The translations under genes and the position numbers were made by a program. From an uncultured Chlorobiaceae bacterium (GTDB taxonomy: Bacteria > Bacteroidota > Chlorobiia > Chlorobiales > Chlorobiaceae): 64,000 bases of DNA. Location: the NCBI GenBank assembly GCA_903994525.1, contig CAJEXW010000007.1, positions 1-64,000 of the forward strand. Direction: 5' to 3'. The notes below the pieces were generated by a model. It was not told where the DNA came from. It ran no database searches and was given only the letters and a program-made list of their open reading frames with translations. Positions 54,677-64,000 of the stretch are shown here, piece by piece; position 1 is the first letter of the stretch; the number at the start of each line of letters is the position of its first letter.

Positions 54677-56257
54677 TTAAAAAAGATGAGCATTTCTAAT
54701 AACCAGATAGGCCAATGCTGAGCCAGACAAAGCACAAAGGGTATTAACCAGATCATTATTGACCAATGGGGTTCCCTTTATAAGCCTGTTGGCAACCACT
54801 GAACCATTGGGTGCCAAACTGTGAGTTCTTTCTGTCACCTTTTCGCGAACAGGGTCAAAATACTGAGCCTGTACCGTCGCTCCAAAAAAACTGTCAACAA
54901 GACTGGCAAGAAGCCCGGAAAACCCAATCAGAAGAAACGATTGAAGCCACCCGAAATCAGACAACCACTTGACATTAATTATCAGTGAACTTGCACAAAT
55001 CAGGAGTGAGCCAAGAAAGGCCCCTGAAGTACCCGGAACAGAGACTCCGCCTGAAGTACCAACCGGCACCTCTTTAAAAGTGGTCACCAGCCACGCCTTG
55101 GGGTTTGGCCACAATGTTCCAATTTCGGTTGCCCAAGTATCAGCCTGGACTGCTGCAAGCGTGCCCAGGTAAGCGAAAAAGATAGCTGGGTCGTTGTTCA
55201 GCGAATAAATAACCATAAGAATCCAGGCTATACCTCCATTAGCATAGACCTGCCCGGCATCGCGCTGGGATCCTTTCTCAAACACCAGATCAAATTTAGC
55301 TTTCCGTTTTTTTCCAAGTTTCGAGAGTACCGACGACAAAAGATAAAACGTTAACAGTGGCACTGTCCATTCCACTCCACCGATACCGAATATTGTCGTT
55401 CCAAGCAGAAATGTAGCGGTAGCACCACTATTGGTCAAAAATTTGACCTTGATTGAAAAGAAAGCAAGAAGAGCTGCAAAAACCGCACCAAGAAGAAAGC
55501 GCTCAAGAAAAACTGGCTGATTAATTTCTAGCACATAAAGCACATAGGCAATCGAGACCGGGATAAAAAAATTGTCAAGCCCATGTGATAAAAGCGCCTC
55601 AACTGCGGTAGCAACAAGCGCAAGCATGAGTGCCAGAGCAATCAGCATCACAAAAGGAGTTTTCGCAAGAGCACCGGTAAAATAGGGACTGAAAACAAAC
55701 AAGGATGCACAGAGAAGAACAAACCCACTGAAAAACATGGTCAAAGATCCCTCAACCGTTTTCGGATTTTTCGTGAGATGCTCAATGTGTTTTTTTCCCA
55801 CCGTACTGCCAACCAGGGCTGCAAGAGAGTCGCTGACTCCCATAACAAGCATTGATGTTTGCAATATCCATTTGTGAGACTCCCAGAGAAAAAGAAGCTG
55901 CAAAAGAAAGACAAGCGGAAAAAGAAGCGAACCATAGCTTTTTACAACAGGCGTATGAGCCCTGTCGGCTTCTGGAACTGCCAACAAGGAGACAAGCCAC
56001 TTGAATCGAATGTTCAGAGCGTTAAAAAGCAGCAAAAGCAGAGCTGCAACTACAGGATAAAAGTTGGACTGGAAATAACCGGGAACAAAAAAAATCACAA
56101 CACCCATTGAGAGATGTACGATTTTCCTTACAACAAGAGCGCTGACATTCAGACGCCTGGCCAATATCTCTGCCAAGAGAACAAAAAGCAGCACAAAACA
56201 GAGTGTCAGGAAAAAGGCTGCGAAATCCTGGGGTAAAGCAGCTTGAAGAGTCAGCAT
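54677..56257 (-). CDS. Polyprenol/phytol kinase fused to DUF92 (phytyl-phosphate kinase-like) domain
   Basis: A 526-residue polytopic membrane protein made of two enzymes. The N-terminal 220 residues resemble phytol/dolichol kinases (VTE5 type): VVRKIVHLSMGVVIFFVPGY, VMGVSDSLAALVGSTVGKKH and KTVEGSLTMFFSGF. The C-terminal 280 residues are DUF92, the family of plant VTE6 phytyl-phosphate kinase: FLTNSGATATFLLGTTIFGI, QADTWATEIGTLWPNPK, and SLVDSFFGATVQAQYFDP. Together they could convert an isoprenoid alcohol to its diphosphate in two steps. In green sulfur bacteria the alcohol might be phytol, a phytadienol or farnesol released from (bacterio)chlorophyll turnover. The substrate is inferred. 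Confidence 0.82.
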   Translation of the reverse strand: MLTLQAALPQDFAAFFLTLCFVLLFVLLAEILARRLNVSALVVRKIVHLSMGVVIFFVPGYFQSNFYPVVAALLLLLFNALNIRFKWLVSLLAVPEADRAHTPVVKSYGSLLFPLVFLLQLLFLWESHKWILQTSMLVMGVSDSLAALVGSTVGKKHIEHLTKNPKTVEGSLTMFFSGFVLLCASLFVFSPYFTGALAKTPFVMLIALALMLALVATAVEALLSHGLDNFFIPVSIAYVLYVLEINQPVFLERFLLGAVFAALLAFFSIKVKFLTNSGATATFLLGTTIFGIGGVEWTVPLLTFYLLSSVLSKLGKKRKAKFDLVFEKGSQRDAGQVYANGGIAWILMVIYSLNNDPAIFFAYLGTLAAVQADTWATEIGTLWPNPKAWLVTTFKEVPVGTSGGVSVPGTSGAFLGSLLICASSLIINVKWLSDFGWLQSFLLIGFSGLLASLVDSFFGATVQAQYFDPVREKVTERTHSLAPNGSVVANRLIKGTPLVNNDLVNTLCALSGSALAYLVIRNAHLF

Positions 56258-56411
56258 AATTATTTTTTTTGAATAAAAATCAATGAGAACAGGATATACA
56301 ACAGTAAGCAGATAACCGACTGATTATAACATTTTAAATATTTGTTTTAATAAAACAATAATGTAATTTACCTTTATTATGTTGTATAATAGCGAGGAAA
56401 CCTGTTCGGAT
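56258..56411 (+). promoter_or_regulatory. Intergenic region with candidate promoter for the ilv-leu operon
   Basis: This AT-rich stretch lies between the divergent kinase gene and the ilv operon. A perfect -10 box TATAAT is at 56385-56390; the -35 side (TGTAAT near 56362) is weak. Transcription from it would give a leader of about 300 bases before ilvD. I see no leader peptide rich in branched-chain residues and no T-box. Confidence 0.35.
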
Positions 56412-56555
56412 TCAATTATCCATGCCTTTATTCTTTCCAAACACTTTCAGCACACGCTGCATATCAAAAAGATTGGCTTCGCCCTGTTTGAATGCAATTT
56501 GCGGTAGCCCTTCATATACGAGACAACCCTCTACGTCAAGAGTCGGCATTTTCAT
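56412..56555 (-). CDS. Possible 47-residue protein
   Basis: A short minus-strand frame from ATG 56555 to TGA 56412 encodes MKMPTLDVEGCLVYEGLPQI and later FDMQRVLKVFGKNKGMDN. It has balanced protein-like composition and an amphipathic helical end. No strong ribosome binding site is seen. I do not recognise it; it may be a small conserved gene or a remnant. Confidence 0.35.
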   Translation of the reverse strand: MKMPTLDVEGCLVYEGLPQIAFKQGEANLFDMQRVLKVFGKNKGMDN

Positions 56556-56703
56556 TTTTAGTGTGATCGTGCAGGCACAGATTACTGTGCTCTGAACAGA
56601 AAGCCGCTCCCAAGTCCAATTTTCTTTTTACACGATCTTCACGGTAACTTCGGGAACGGCATCCCCCGGGAATGGTCGTTTAATTTCAAAATTTTCATTT
56701 CAA

Positions 56704-58401
56704 ATGAGATCTGACACAGTAAAGCAAGGGTTCGAAAAAGCGCCGCACCGCAGTCTGCTGAAAGCCACCGGATCTATAGTCTCCAGCAACGACTTTCGCA
56801 AGCCATTTATCGGAATCTGTAACTCCTATAATGAATTGATTCCAGGTCATGCCCACCTGCAAGAGCTGGGCAGAATCGCCAAAGAGGAGGTGCGCAAGGC
56901 CGGAGGTGTGCCCTTTGAATTTAATACTATCGGAGTTTGTGACGGTATTGCGATGGGGCATATCGGTATGCGTTACTCTCTGGCAAGTCGGGAGCTGATT
57001 GCCGACAGTGTGGAGACTGTTGCCGAAGCGCACCGGCTCGACGGGTTGGTCTGCATCCCGAACTGTGATAAAATCACCCCCGGCATGATGATGGCAGCAC
57101 TTCGCATCAACATTCCTGTTATATTTGTTTCCGGTGGCCCGATGCAAGCAGGACACACTCCATCAGGTAAAACGGTTGATCTGATTTCGGTTTTTGAGGC
57201 CGTTGGTCAGTTTAGCGCAGGTAAAATTGATGCACATGAACTTGATGCTATAGAGGAGAGCGCTTGCCCCGGATGCGGCTCCTGCTCCGGCATGTTCACG
57301 GCCAACTCGATGAACTGCCTCAGCGAGGCGCTTGGGTTTGCCCTTCCTGGCAACGGAACGATCCTGGCCATTGACCCGAGACGTAATGATCTGGTTCGGG
57401 AGGCCTCCCGACGAATTATCGATCTGGTGAACAAAGATATCAAGCCAAGAGATATTCTGACAAGAGGCGCATTACTCAACGCATTTGCTCTTGATTTTGC
57501 GATGGGTGGTAGCACAAATACGATTCTCCACGCGCTTGCCATTGCCAATGAGGCCGAGCTCGACTTTGATTTTTCAGAACTGAATGCTCTTTCAGCCAGA
57601 ACGCCCTATATCTGCAAGGTGAGCCCGGCAACCATGACCGTTCATATTGAAGATGTTGAGCGCGCCGGTGGCGTATCGGCTATCCTGCATGAACTCAGCA
57701 AAATTGACGGGCTGCTTGACCTGTCAGCTCTCACCGTTACAGGAAAGACGCTTGGCGAAAATATTGCCGATGCTGAAATAGGCGACAAAATCGTTATCAG
57801 AACTCTTGATGATCCATACTCTGCTACCGGCGGTCTTGCTGTTTTGTATGGCAATCTGGCACCGCAGGGGGCTGTTGTCAAAACCGGAGCTGTGAGTCCG
57901 GAGATGCTGAAGCATACAGGACCGGCCAGGGTATACGATGCCCAGGACGATGCGATCAAAGGCATTATGCAAGGTGAGGTCATGGCTGGAGATATTGTGG
58001 TCATTCGTTATGAGGGGCCAAAGGGTGGACCGGGAATGCCGGAAATGCTTTCGCCCACAAGCGCCATCATGGGCCGCGGCCTTGGTGACTCAGTGGCGCT
58101 CATCACCGACGGACGCTTCTCCGGAGGTTCCCGGGGTGCCTGCATCGGCCACGTCTCGCCCGAAGCTGCGGAGCATGGGCCAATTGCCGCTCTGCAAAAC
58201 GGTGATGCCATTGTGATCGATATTCCAAACAGAAGCATCTCAGTACAGCTCCCAGATGAAATTATCAATGCGCGGCTAGCGTTACTGAAACCCTTTGAGC
58301 CTAAAATTAAAAAGGGTTATCTGGCCCGATATTCTCAAATGGTGACATCAGCCAATACCGGCGCTATCCTTAAAAGCCCTGTTTTCTGTGAACCAAAATG
58401 A
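56704..58401 (+). CDS. ilvD: Dihydroxy-acid dehydratase
   Basis: IlvD carries out the third common step of valine and isoleucine synthesis. The 565-residue protein has the iron-sulfur ligands in [16 protein letters not shown] and [18 protein letters not shown], and typical blocks [33 protein letters not shown] and [20 protein letters not shown]. The final part is complete. It opens the operon; ilvB overlaps its last codons by four bases (ATGA). The upstream gap of about 450 bases should hold the operon promoter. Confidence 0.96.
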   Translation: MRSDTVKQGFEKAPHRSLLKATGSIVSSNDFRKPFIGICNSYNELIPGHAHLQELGRIAKEEVRKAGGVPFEFNTIGVCDGIAMGHIGMRYSLASRELIADSVETVAEAHRLDGLVCIPNCDKITPGMMMAALRINIPVIFVSGGPMQAGHTPSGKTVDLISVFEAVGQFSAGKIDAHELDAIEESACPGCGSCSGMFTANSMNCLSEALGFALPGNGTILAIDPRRNDLVREASRRIIDLVNKDIKPRDILTRGALLNAFALDFAMGGSTNTILHALAIANEAELDFDFSELNALSARTPYICKVSPATMTVHIEDVERAGGVSAILHELSKIDGLLDLSALTVTGKTLGENIADAEIGDKIVIRTLDDPYSATGGLAVLYGNLAPQGAVVKTGAVSPEMLKHTGPARVYDAQDDAIKGIMQGEVMAGDIVVIRYEGPKGGPGMPEMLSPTSAIMGRGLGDSVALITDGRFSGGSRGACIGHVSPEAAEHGPIAALQNGDAIVIDIPNRSISVQLPDEIINARLALLKPFEPKIKKGYLARYSQMVTSANTGAILKSPVFCEPK

Positions 58402-60131
58402 CCATAACTATGCATGCATCAGGCAAGACTCTGAATGGTTCAGAGATATTTATAGAATGTCTGCGACGTGAAAACGTTGATTTTATTTTTGGGTATCCAG
58501 GAGGATCCCTGCTGAAAGTGTATGAGACTCTCTATGAGGTACACGATATAAAACACATTCTGGTCCGCCATGAACAGGGAGCAACCCACATGGCCGAAGG
58601 GTATGCCCGTGCAACAGGAAAACCTGGTGTGGTGCTGGTCACCTCAGGCCCCGGCGCAACCAATACCGTCACCGGTATTGCAAACGCCTACATGGACTCA
58701 TCGCCAATGGTTGTCTTTACCGGACAGGTGCCAAGCTCACTGATTGGCAACGATGCTTTTCAGGAGGCTGATATTGTCGGTATCACCCGACCGATCACCA
58801 AGCACAATTTTCTTGTCAAGGATGTCAGAGAGCTTGCCATGACTATCCGAAAGGCATTTTATCTTGCCACAACAGGAAGACCCGGCCCGGTGCTGGTCGA
58901 TATGCCGAAAGATGTCCTGAATGCCTCGTGTGTGCTGGAATGGCCGGAGAGCGTTGAGATCCGTGGATTCAAGCCTACGCTCAAATGTCACATTAACCAG
59001 GTGGAAAAGGCTGCTCAAAAGATTGCCCAGGCCAAACGACCACTGCTGTACATCGGCGGAGGAGTCATCAGCTCTGAAGCATCCGAAGAGCTGCGCGCCT
59101 TGGCGATACAGCAGAATATACCGGTTACCATGACGCTGCAGGGGCTTGGTGCTTTTCCGGGGAACCATCCGCTCAGTATGGGCATGCTTGGTATGCACGG
59201 CACCTACTGGGCAAATCAGGCGGTCAATAAATGTGATCTGCTGATTGCTGTCGGCGCTCGCTTTGATGATCGGGTCACCGGAAAAGTTGAGACCTTTGCG
59301 CCACAGGCATTCAAAATTCATAATGATATTGATCCGACAAATGTCGATAAAAATGTCCAGGTTGACCTCCCTGTTGTCGGTGATGCCAAAAACTTTCTCG
59401 CTGGACTGCTTGAGGTGATGCCGGAAGTCACAGAAAACCGTGATGCATGGCTTGCGGAAATCAATGCGTGGCGCCAGCAGTGCCCGCTCACCTACAGCCG
59501 CGAGGATAACGCTCTGAGGACAGAATTCGTGATTGAGGAGGTCTCACGACAAACCAGAGGTAACGCCGTCGTTGTTACCGACGTTGGTCAGCACCAGATG
59601 TGGACATCGCAATTTTATACCTTTATCAATCCTCGCTCCATCATCTCCAGCGGCGGACTCGGCACGATGGGATACGGCCTGCCCGCAGCTATAGGAGCGG
59701 CATTCGGCATCAATGACAAACCCGTGATACTTTTCTGTGGAGATGGTGGTTTCATGATGAATATCCAGGAGCTTGTTACGGCAGTTCACCACAAAATACC
59801 GATCAAGATCTTCCTCATCAACAACAGCTTTCTTGGCATGGTGCGCCAGTGGCAGGAGCTGTTCCACAAGGAGAAGTACTCGTTTACCGACCTCGGCGAC
59901 AGCAACCCCGATTTTGTGAAAGTTGCTGAGGCCTTCGGATGCAAAGCGTTGATGGCAGACAATCCAGACACGGCCAAAGAGGCCATAACGGAAGCGATGG
60001 CATGGGAGGAGGGCCCGATTCTGGTTGATTTCAGGGTGGTCAAAAAAGATATGGTCTTCCCGATGGTGCCTGCCGGAGGCTCAATTTCCGACATGCTCCT
60101 TGCCCGGCTAAACCCAAAAACAATGGTTTAA
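58398..60131 (+). CDS. ilvB: Acetolactate synthase large subunit
   Basis: This thiamine-diphosphate enzyme condenses pyruvate with pyruvate or 2-oxobutyrate. Visible are the active-site Glu in [49 protein letters not shown] and the cofactor motif [19 protein letters not shown] ending in [15 protein letters not shown]. At 577 residues it is full length. Start overlaps ilvD by four bases and ilvN follows six bases after its stop, so translation is coupled. Confidence 0.95.
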   Translation: MTITMHASGKTLNGSEIFIECLRRENVDFIFGYPGGSLLKVYETLYEVHDIKHILVRHEQGATHMAEGYARATGKPGVVLVTSGPGATNTVTGIANAYMDSSPMVVFTGQVPSSLIGNDAFQEADIVGITRPITKHNFLVKDVRELAMTIRKAFYLATTGRPGPVLVDMPKDVLNASCVLEWPESVEIRGFKPTLKCHINQVEKAAQKIAQAKRPLLYIGGGVISSEASEELRALAIQQNIPVTMTLQGLGAFPGNHPLSMGMLGMHGTYWANQAVNKCDLLIAVGARFDDRVTGKVETFAPQAFKIHNDIDPTNVDKNVQVDLPVVGDAKNFLAGLLEVMPEVTENRDAWLAEINAWRQQCPLTYSREDNALRTEFVIEEVSRQTRGNAVVVTDVGQHQMWTSQFYTFINPRSIISSGGLGTMGYGLPAAIGAAFGINDKPVILFCGDGGFMMNIQELVTAVHHKIPIKIFLINNSFLGMVRQWQELFHKEKYSFTDLGDSNPDFVKVAEAFGCKALMADNPDTAKEAITEAMAWEEGPILVDFRVVKKDMVFPMVPAGGSISDMLLARLNPKTMV

Positions 60132-60136
60132 AAGCT

Positions 60137-60613
60137 ATGAAACACATCATATCAGTACTCGTTGAAAACAAGTTTGGCTCTCTTAACCGGGTTGCTGCCA
60201 TGTTCAGCGCCCGGGGATTTAACCTTGAAAGCATCTCGATCGGTGAAACAGAGGATACGGAAATATCGCGCATGACCATTGTCACCAGGGGCGAGGACCA
60301 GATTATCAGTCAGGTACTCAAACAATTGAATCGGCTGGTTGATACCATCAAGGTTATTGATCTGACGCGGCAACCGCATGTTGAACGGGAACTGCTGCTG
60401 ATGACCCTGAAACTCACCAAGACACAGCAGCACGAGATTTTTGAGCTCATCAATGTTTTTAAAGGAAAAGTCGTGGATATAAAACAAAAATCCATTACTA
60501 TTGAGGTCATTGGATCGCCGGATAAAATCAATACAACCATTGATATCTTCAGAGTCTACGGCATCAAGGAACTCGCTCGATCAGGCGCTGTGGCGATTCA
60601 TCGAGGAGAGTAA
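60137..60613 (+). CDS. ilvN: Acetolactate synthase regulatory small subunit
   Basis: The small subunit gives feedback inhibition by valine and stimulates IlvB. The 158-residue protein opens with an ACT domain (HIISVLVENKFGSLNRVAAM, FNLESISIGETEDTEISRMT) and continues with the conserved RELLLMTLKL region and a C-terminal ACT-like part ending ELARSGAVAIHRG, typical of the family. Confidence 0.95.
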   Translation: MKHIISVLVENKFGSLNRVAAMFSARGFNLESISIGETEDTEISRMTIVTRGEDQIISQVLKQLNRLVDTIKVIDLTRQPHVERELLLMTLKLTKTQQHEIFELINVFKGKVVDIKQKSITIEVIGSPDKINTTIDIFRVYGIKELARSGAVAIHRGE

Positions 60614-60657
60614 AAAGTATTAGCAGGGTATAATACATTAATCAAAACTTGTATACG

Positions 60658-61650
60658 ATGAACGTTTATTATGAGAAGGATGCCGATCTCAGTTATCTGC
60701 AAGGCAAGAATATTGCGATTCTCGGTTATGGCAGCCAGGGCCATGCTCACGCCCTGAACCTCAAGGAGAGTGGACTGAATGTCTGCGTAGGCCTTCGCCC
60801 TGAAAGTGCATCCTGTAAAAAAGCAAGGGAGGCCGGACTGGAGGTCACCACGGTTGCAGAAGCCACCAAATGGGCTGATATTGTCATGGTGCTTCTCCCT
60901 GACCAGAACCAGAAAGCAATCTATGATGCGGAAATTGCTCCCAATCTTGTGGCGGGTAACACCCTTGCTTTTGGCCATGGCTTCAACATCCATTACAAGC
61001 AAATCATTCCTGCCGAGACCATCAACGTCATCATGATTGCCCCGAAAAGCCCCGGCCACCTTGTACGCCGCACTTATACCCAGGGCAACGGCGTCCCCTG
61101 TCTTATCGCTGTTCATCAGGACTACACCGGTGATGCGAAGCAGCAGGCGCTTGCCTGGGCAAAAGCTCTTGGCGGCACCAAGGCTGGTGTCATCGAAACC
61201 ACCATCAAGAACGAAACCGAGACGGATCTTTTCGGTGAGCAGGCTGTCCTTTGCGGCGGCTCTGCAGAGCTGATCAAGGCCGGCTTTGAAACCCTCGTTG
61301 AAGCAGGATACCCTGAAGAGCTTGCCTACTTCGAGTGTATGCACGAGCTGAAACTGATTGTGGATCTCTATTATGAAGGTGGCCTGTCAAGAATGAACTA
61401 CTCCGTGAGCGATACGGCTGAATACGGTGGCATGACCCGTGGCCCGCGCCTCATTACGCCAGCGGTGAAGGCTGAGATGAAAAAAATTCTGGAAGAGGTT
61501 CAGGACGGACGTTTTGCCAAAGAATTTATTGATGAGTGTAACGGCGGCTACAAGAACCTGAACAAGCTGAGAGCAGACAACAGCGACCATGCGATTGAAA
61601 AAGTGGGATCGAAACTTCGCGATATGATGAGCTGGCTGATCAAAAAATAA
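60658..61650 (+). CDS. ilvC: Ketol-acid reductoisomerase
   Basis: IlvC isomerises and reduces acetolactate in the second common step. Class I length, 330 residues. The Rossmann motif [17 protein letters not shown] is at the N-terminus with a cofactor loop [11 protein letters not shown], followed by the knotted domain with metal ligands ([32 protein letters not shown] and SDTAEYG). I start at ATG 60658 ([10 protein letters not shown]); the TTG nine bases earlier is less likely. Confidence 0.95.
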   Translation: MNVYYEKDADLSYLQGKNIAILGYGSQGHAHALNLKESGLNVCVGLRPESASCKKAREAGLEVTTVAEATKWADIVMVLLPDQNQKAIYDAEIAPNLVAGNTLAFGHGFNIHYKQIIPAETINVIMIAPKSPGHLVRRTYTQGNGVPCLIAVHQDYTGDAKQQALAWAKALGGTKAGVIETTIKNETETDLFGEQAVLCGGSAELIKAGFETLVEAGYPEELAYFECMHELKLIVDLYYEGGLSRMNYSVSDTAEYGGMTRGPRLITPAVKAEMKKILEEVQDGRFAKEFIDECNGGYKNLNKLRADNSDHAIEKVGSKLRDMMSWLIKK

Positions 61651-61667
61651 TTCATTTCGAAAAAAGA

Positions 61668-62729
61668 ATGTACAAGATAGTCTCAATACCGGGCGATGGT
61701 ATCGGCCCGGAGGTGGTTGCGGGAGCTGTTGCAGTACTGGAGCAGCTCTCAAAGAAACATGGGTTTGAAATCCTTATTGAGGAACACCCGTTCGGTGGTG
61801 CCTCCTACGACCTGCACGGTGAAATGCTCACTCAGGCGACGCTTGATTCCTGCCGGAGGTGCGACGCGGTCCTGCTTGGTGCGGTTGGTGGTCCAAAATG
61901 GGAAAAGCTGCCGCATGAACACAAGCCGGAGGCGGCGCTGCTTAAAATCCGCAAGGAGCTTGAACTCTTTGCCAATCTCCGCCCGGCAAAGGTTTATGAT
62001 GCACTGATTGATGCCTCGTCACTCAAGGCTGATGTGGTACGCGGCACCGATTTTGTGGTCTTCAGGGAGCTGACCGGCGGCATCTATTTTGGCCAGCCAC
62101 GCGGCTTTGATGCTACCAAGGGATGGAACACCATGGTCTACGAGGGCTATGAGGTGGAGCGCATTGCACGCCTCGCCTTTGAGGCCGCGCGCAAACGCAA
62201 GGGCAAAGTGATGTCAATCGACAAGGCAAATGTGCTGGAGGTCTCTCAGTTCTGGCGCAATGTGGTACATGAGGTACACAAGGATTTTGCCGATATTGAG
62301 CTGAGCGATATGTATGTGGATAATGCTGCCATGCAGATTGTACGGAACCCGAAACAGTTTGACGTTATCGTCACAGGCAACCTTTTTGGTGATATTCTGA
62401 GCGACATTGCCGGGATGATTACCGGAAGCCTCGGTATGCTCCCTTCAGCGAGCATCGGCACAAAACATGCGCTCTACGAGCCAATCCATGGCAGCGCTCC
62501 CGATATTGCAGGCCAGAACAAGGCAAACCCGATAGCCACCATCGCATCGGTTGCCATGATGTTCGAACACAGTTTCCACAAGCCCGGGATTGCCAGTGAG
62601 ATTGAGCTGGCAATTGAGGCCACCCTTGCATCAGGGCTACGGACAGCCGACATTGCCGCTCCTGGAGATCCTGTGGTCTCCACAACCGTGATGACCGAGG
62701 CCATTGTGAAACATCTCGGAGCCTGTTGA
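61668..62729 (+). CDS. leuB: 3-isopropylmalate dehydrogenase
   Basis: LeuB oxidises and decarboxylates 3-isopropylmalate in leucine synthesis. The 353-residue protein begins YKIVSIPGDGIGPEVVAGAV and contains ELTGGIYFGQPRG, VMSIDKANVLEVSQFWRNVV and the NAD/metal motif VTGNLFGDILSDIAGMITGS, followed by EPIHGSAPDIAGQNKANPIA. It follows ilvC by 17 bases, showing that leucine and valine/isoleucine genes share an operon. Confidence 0.95.
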   Translation: MYKIVSIPGDGIGPEVVAGAVAVLEQLSKKHGFEILIEEHPFGGASYDLHGEMLTQATLDSCRRCDAVLLGAVGGPKWEKLPHEHKPEAALLKIRKELELFANLRPAKVYDALIDASSLKADVVRGTDFVVFRELTGGIYFGQPRGFDATKGWNTMVYEGYEVERIARLAFEAARKRKGKVMSIDKANVLEVSQFWRNVVHEVHKDFADIELSDMYVDNAAMQIVRNPKQFDVIVTGNLFGDILSDIAGMITGSLGMLPSASIGTKHALYEPIHGSAPDIAGQNKANPIATIASVAMMFEHSFHKPGIASEIELAIEATLASGLRTADIAAPGDPVVSTTVMTEAIVKHLGAC

Positions 62730-62752
62730 ACTAACTCCATTTATCTATACCT

Positions 62753-64000
62753 ATGGCACAAACGATAACACAAAAAATTCTTGCAAAGGGTGCAAACAGG
62801 AAGTTTGTAAAGTCCGGAGAGAGCGTTTGGCTGAATGTCGATATTCTGCTCACCCACGATGTCTGCGGCCCGCCAACCATTGATATTTTCAAGGAGGAGT
62901 TTGGCTCCGACGCAAAAGTGTGGGACACCGACAAGGTTGTTGTGCTGCCCGATCACTACATCTTTACAGCCAACGAGCACGCTCACCGTAACATTGACCT
63001 TTTGAGGCAGTTTGCCAAAGAGCAGGGACTGAAACACTACTACGATGTTGGCACTGACCGATACAAAGGGGTCTGCCACGTTGCCCTGGCCGAAGAAGGA
63101 TTCAACCTCCCCGGCACGGTGCTTTTCGGCACCGACTCCCACACCTGTACGTCAGGAGCGTTCGGTATGTTCGGCACAGGCATTGGCAACACGGACGCAG
63201 CTTTCATTCTTGGCACCGGCAAACTGTGGGAAAAAGTGCCTGACTCCATCAAATTCACGTTTGACGGAGAGATGCCCGCCTGGCTGACGGCCAAAGATCT
63301 GATTTTACAGATTCTTGGCGACATCACCACCGACGGTGCCACCTATATGGCAATGGAGTTTGATGGCGAGGCGATTTTTTCACTTCCAATGGAAGAGAGG
63401 ATGACGCTGACCAACATGGCCATCGAAGCGGGTGGCATGAACGGCATCATTGCGGCGGACAAGATTGCCGAGGAGTATGTGAAGGCAAGAAGCAACAAGC
63501 CTTATGAACTTTTCCAGAGCGATCCAGACGCACAATACCACAGCAAGCACCACTACAACGTTCGTGATCTCGAACCGGTTGTCGCTCAACCCCATAGCCC
63601 TGACAACCGTGCTACGGTGAGAAGTGTCGCCGGGACAAAGATCACCAAATCCTACATCGGCTCCTGCACGGGTGGCAAGCTGACCGATTTTCTGATGGCG
63701 GCAAAAATTCTGAAAGGGCAGAAGGTTGCGGTGACAACAAACATAGTACCAGCAACAGTCCTTGTCGCCCGCGCCCTTGAAACAGAACAGTTTGAAGGGG
63801 TGAGTTTGAAACAGATTTTTGAGGATGCGGGATGCAGCGTTGCCCTCCCCTCATGCGCAGCTTGCCTGGGTGGCCCTGCCGATACCGTCGGGCGGTCGGT
63901 CGATAACGATGTTGTCGTCTCTACCACAAACCGCAATTTCCCCGGACGAATGGGCAGTAAACACGCAGGGGTCTATCTTGCTTCACCGCTCACAGCAGCC
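62753..64000 (+). CDS. leuC: 3-isopropylmalate dehydratase large subunit, truncated by window end
   Basis: LeuC is the iron-sulfur subunit of isopropylmalate isomerase. 416 codons are in the window, starting MAQTITQKILAKGANRKFVK; the gene runs past the right edge. Aconitase-family cluster ligands are visible: GTDSHTCTSGAFGMFGTGIG, SYIGSCTGGKLTDF, and PSCAACLGGPADTVG, and the substrate loop TNRNFPGRMGSKHAGVYLAS. It is of the archaeal/HACN-like short type (about 420-430 residues) rather than the 466-residue E. coli type. The small subunit leuD should follow beyond the window. Confidence 0.93.
   Translation, partial: MAQTITQKILAKGANRKFVKSGESVWLNVDILLTHDVCGPPTIDIFKEEFGSDAKVWDTDKVVVLPDHYIFTANEHAHRNIDLLRQFAKEQGLKHYYDVGTDRYKGVCHVALAEEGFNLPGTVLFGTDSHTCTSGAFGMFGTGIGNTDAAFILGTGKLWEKVPDSIKFTFDGEMPAWLTAKDLILQILGDITTDGATYMAMEFDGEAIFSLPMEERMTLTNMAIEAGGMNGIIAADKIAEEYVKARSNKPYELFQSDPDAQYHSKHHYNVRDLEPVVAQPHSPDNRATVRSVAGTKITKSYIGSCTGGKLTDFLMAAKILKGQKVAVTTNIVPATVLVARALETEQFEGVSLKQIFEDAGCSVALPSCAACLGGPADTVGRSVDNDVVVSTTNRNFPGRMGSKHAGVYLASPLTAA

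Overview
The window comes from a green sulfur bacterium (family Chlorobiaceae, Chlorobium/Pelodictyon type). The markers are a 2Fe-2S protein of the chlorosome-envelope CsmI/J/X kind, a CrtH-type carotene cis-trans isomerase and a fused polyprenol kinase. The species cannot be fixed from the sequence alone. Bases 1 to about 33,740 form one long defence island; the rest is core chromosome.

Bases 336-22,000 hold a type III-B CRISPR-Cas system. On the minus strand an operon reads cmr2(cas10)-cmr3-CARF/PD-(D/E)XK nuclease-cmr4-cmr5-cmr5 fusion-cmr6-cmr1-cas6. The Cas10 has the GGDD cyclase motif but no HD nuclease domain, so interference should rest on target-RNA cleavage and cyclic-oligoadenylate signalling to the CARF nuclease. 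A second minus-strand operon puts an XhoI/PaeR7I-like restriction enzyme, a DNA methyltransferase, cas2 and a small membrane protein together. Divergent from it is a reverse transcriptase-Cas1 fusion, followed by its leader and an array of 34 repeats and 33 spacers (15,389-17,880). Behind the array lies an accessory module: a membrane-anchored Csx15-like protein, a small membrane protein, a VWA-type lipoprotein, a four-helix membrane/coiled-coil protein and a P-loop-Csx3 fusion. Csx15 and Csx3 are cyclic-oligoadenylate-linked families, so the membrane proteins between them may be part of the signalling circuit.

Bases 22,000-33,740 are a mix of intact and decayed defence genes. A type I restriction operon keeps hsdR, an AlbA/Schlafen-type gene and hsdS but has lost the catalytic part of hsdM. 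There is also a metallophosphoesterase, an intact Fic protein flanked by two remnants of another hsdR, a 5'-truncated higB with higA, a parDE pair and a frameshifted fic remnant.

Bases 33,747-64,000 are core genes: a peptide ABC transporter ATPase, mfd, the chlorosome-type ferredoxin protein, alanine dehydrogenase, crtH, an ECF sigma factor with a zinc-finger anti-sigma candidate, hsp20-dnaK behind a near-perfect sigma-54 promoter, an RTX-repeat glycoside hydrolase, the complete tol-pal cluster (tolQ, R, A, B, pal, ybgF, with tolB out of frame at a G10 tract), the polyprenol kinase fusion, and the branched-chain amino acid operon ilvD-ilvB-ilvN-ilvC-leuB-leuC, which runs off the right end.
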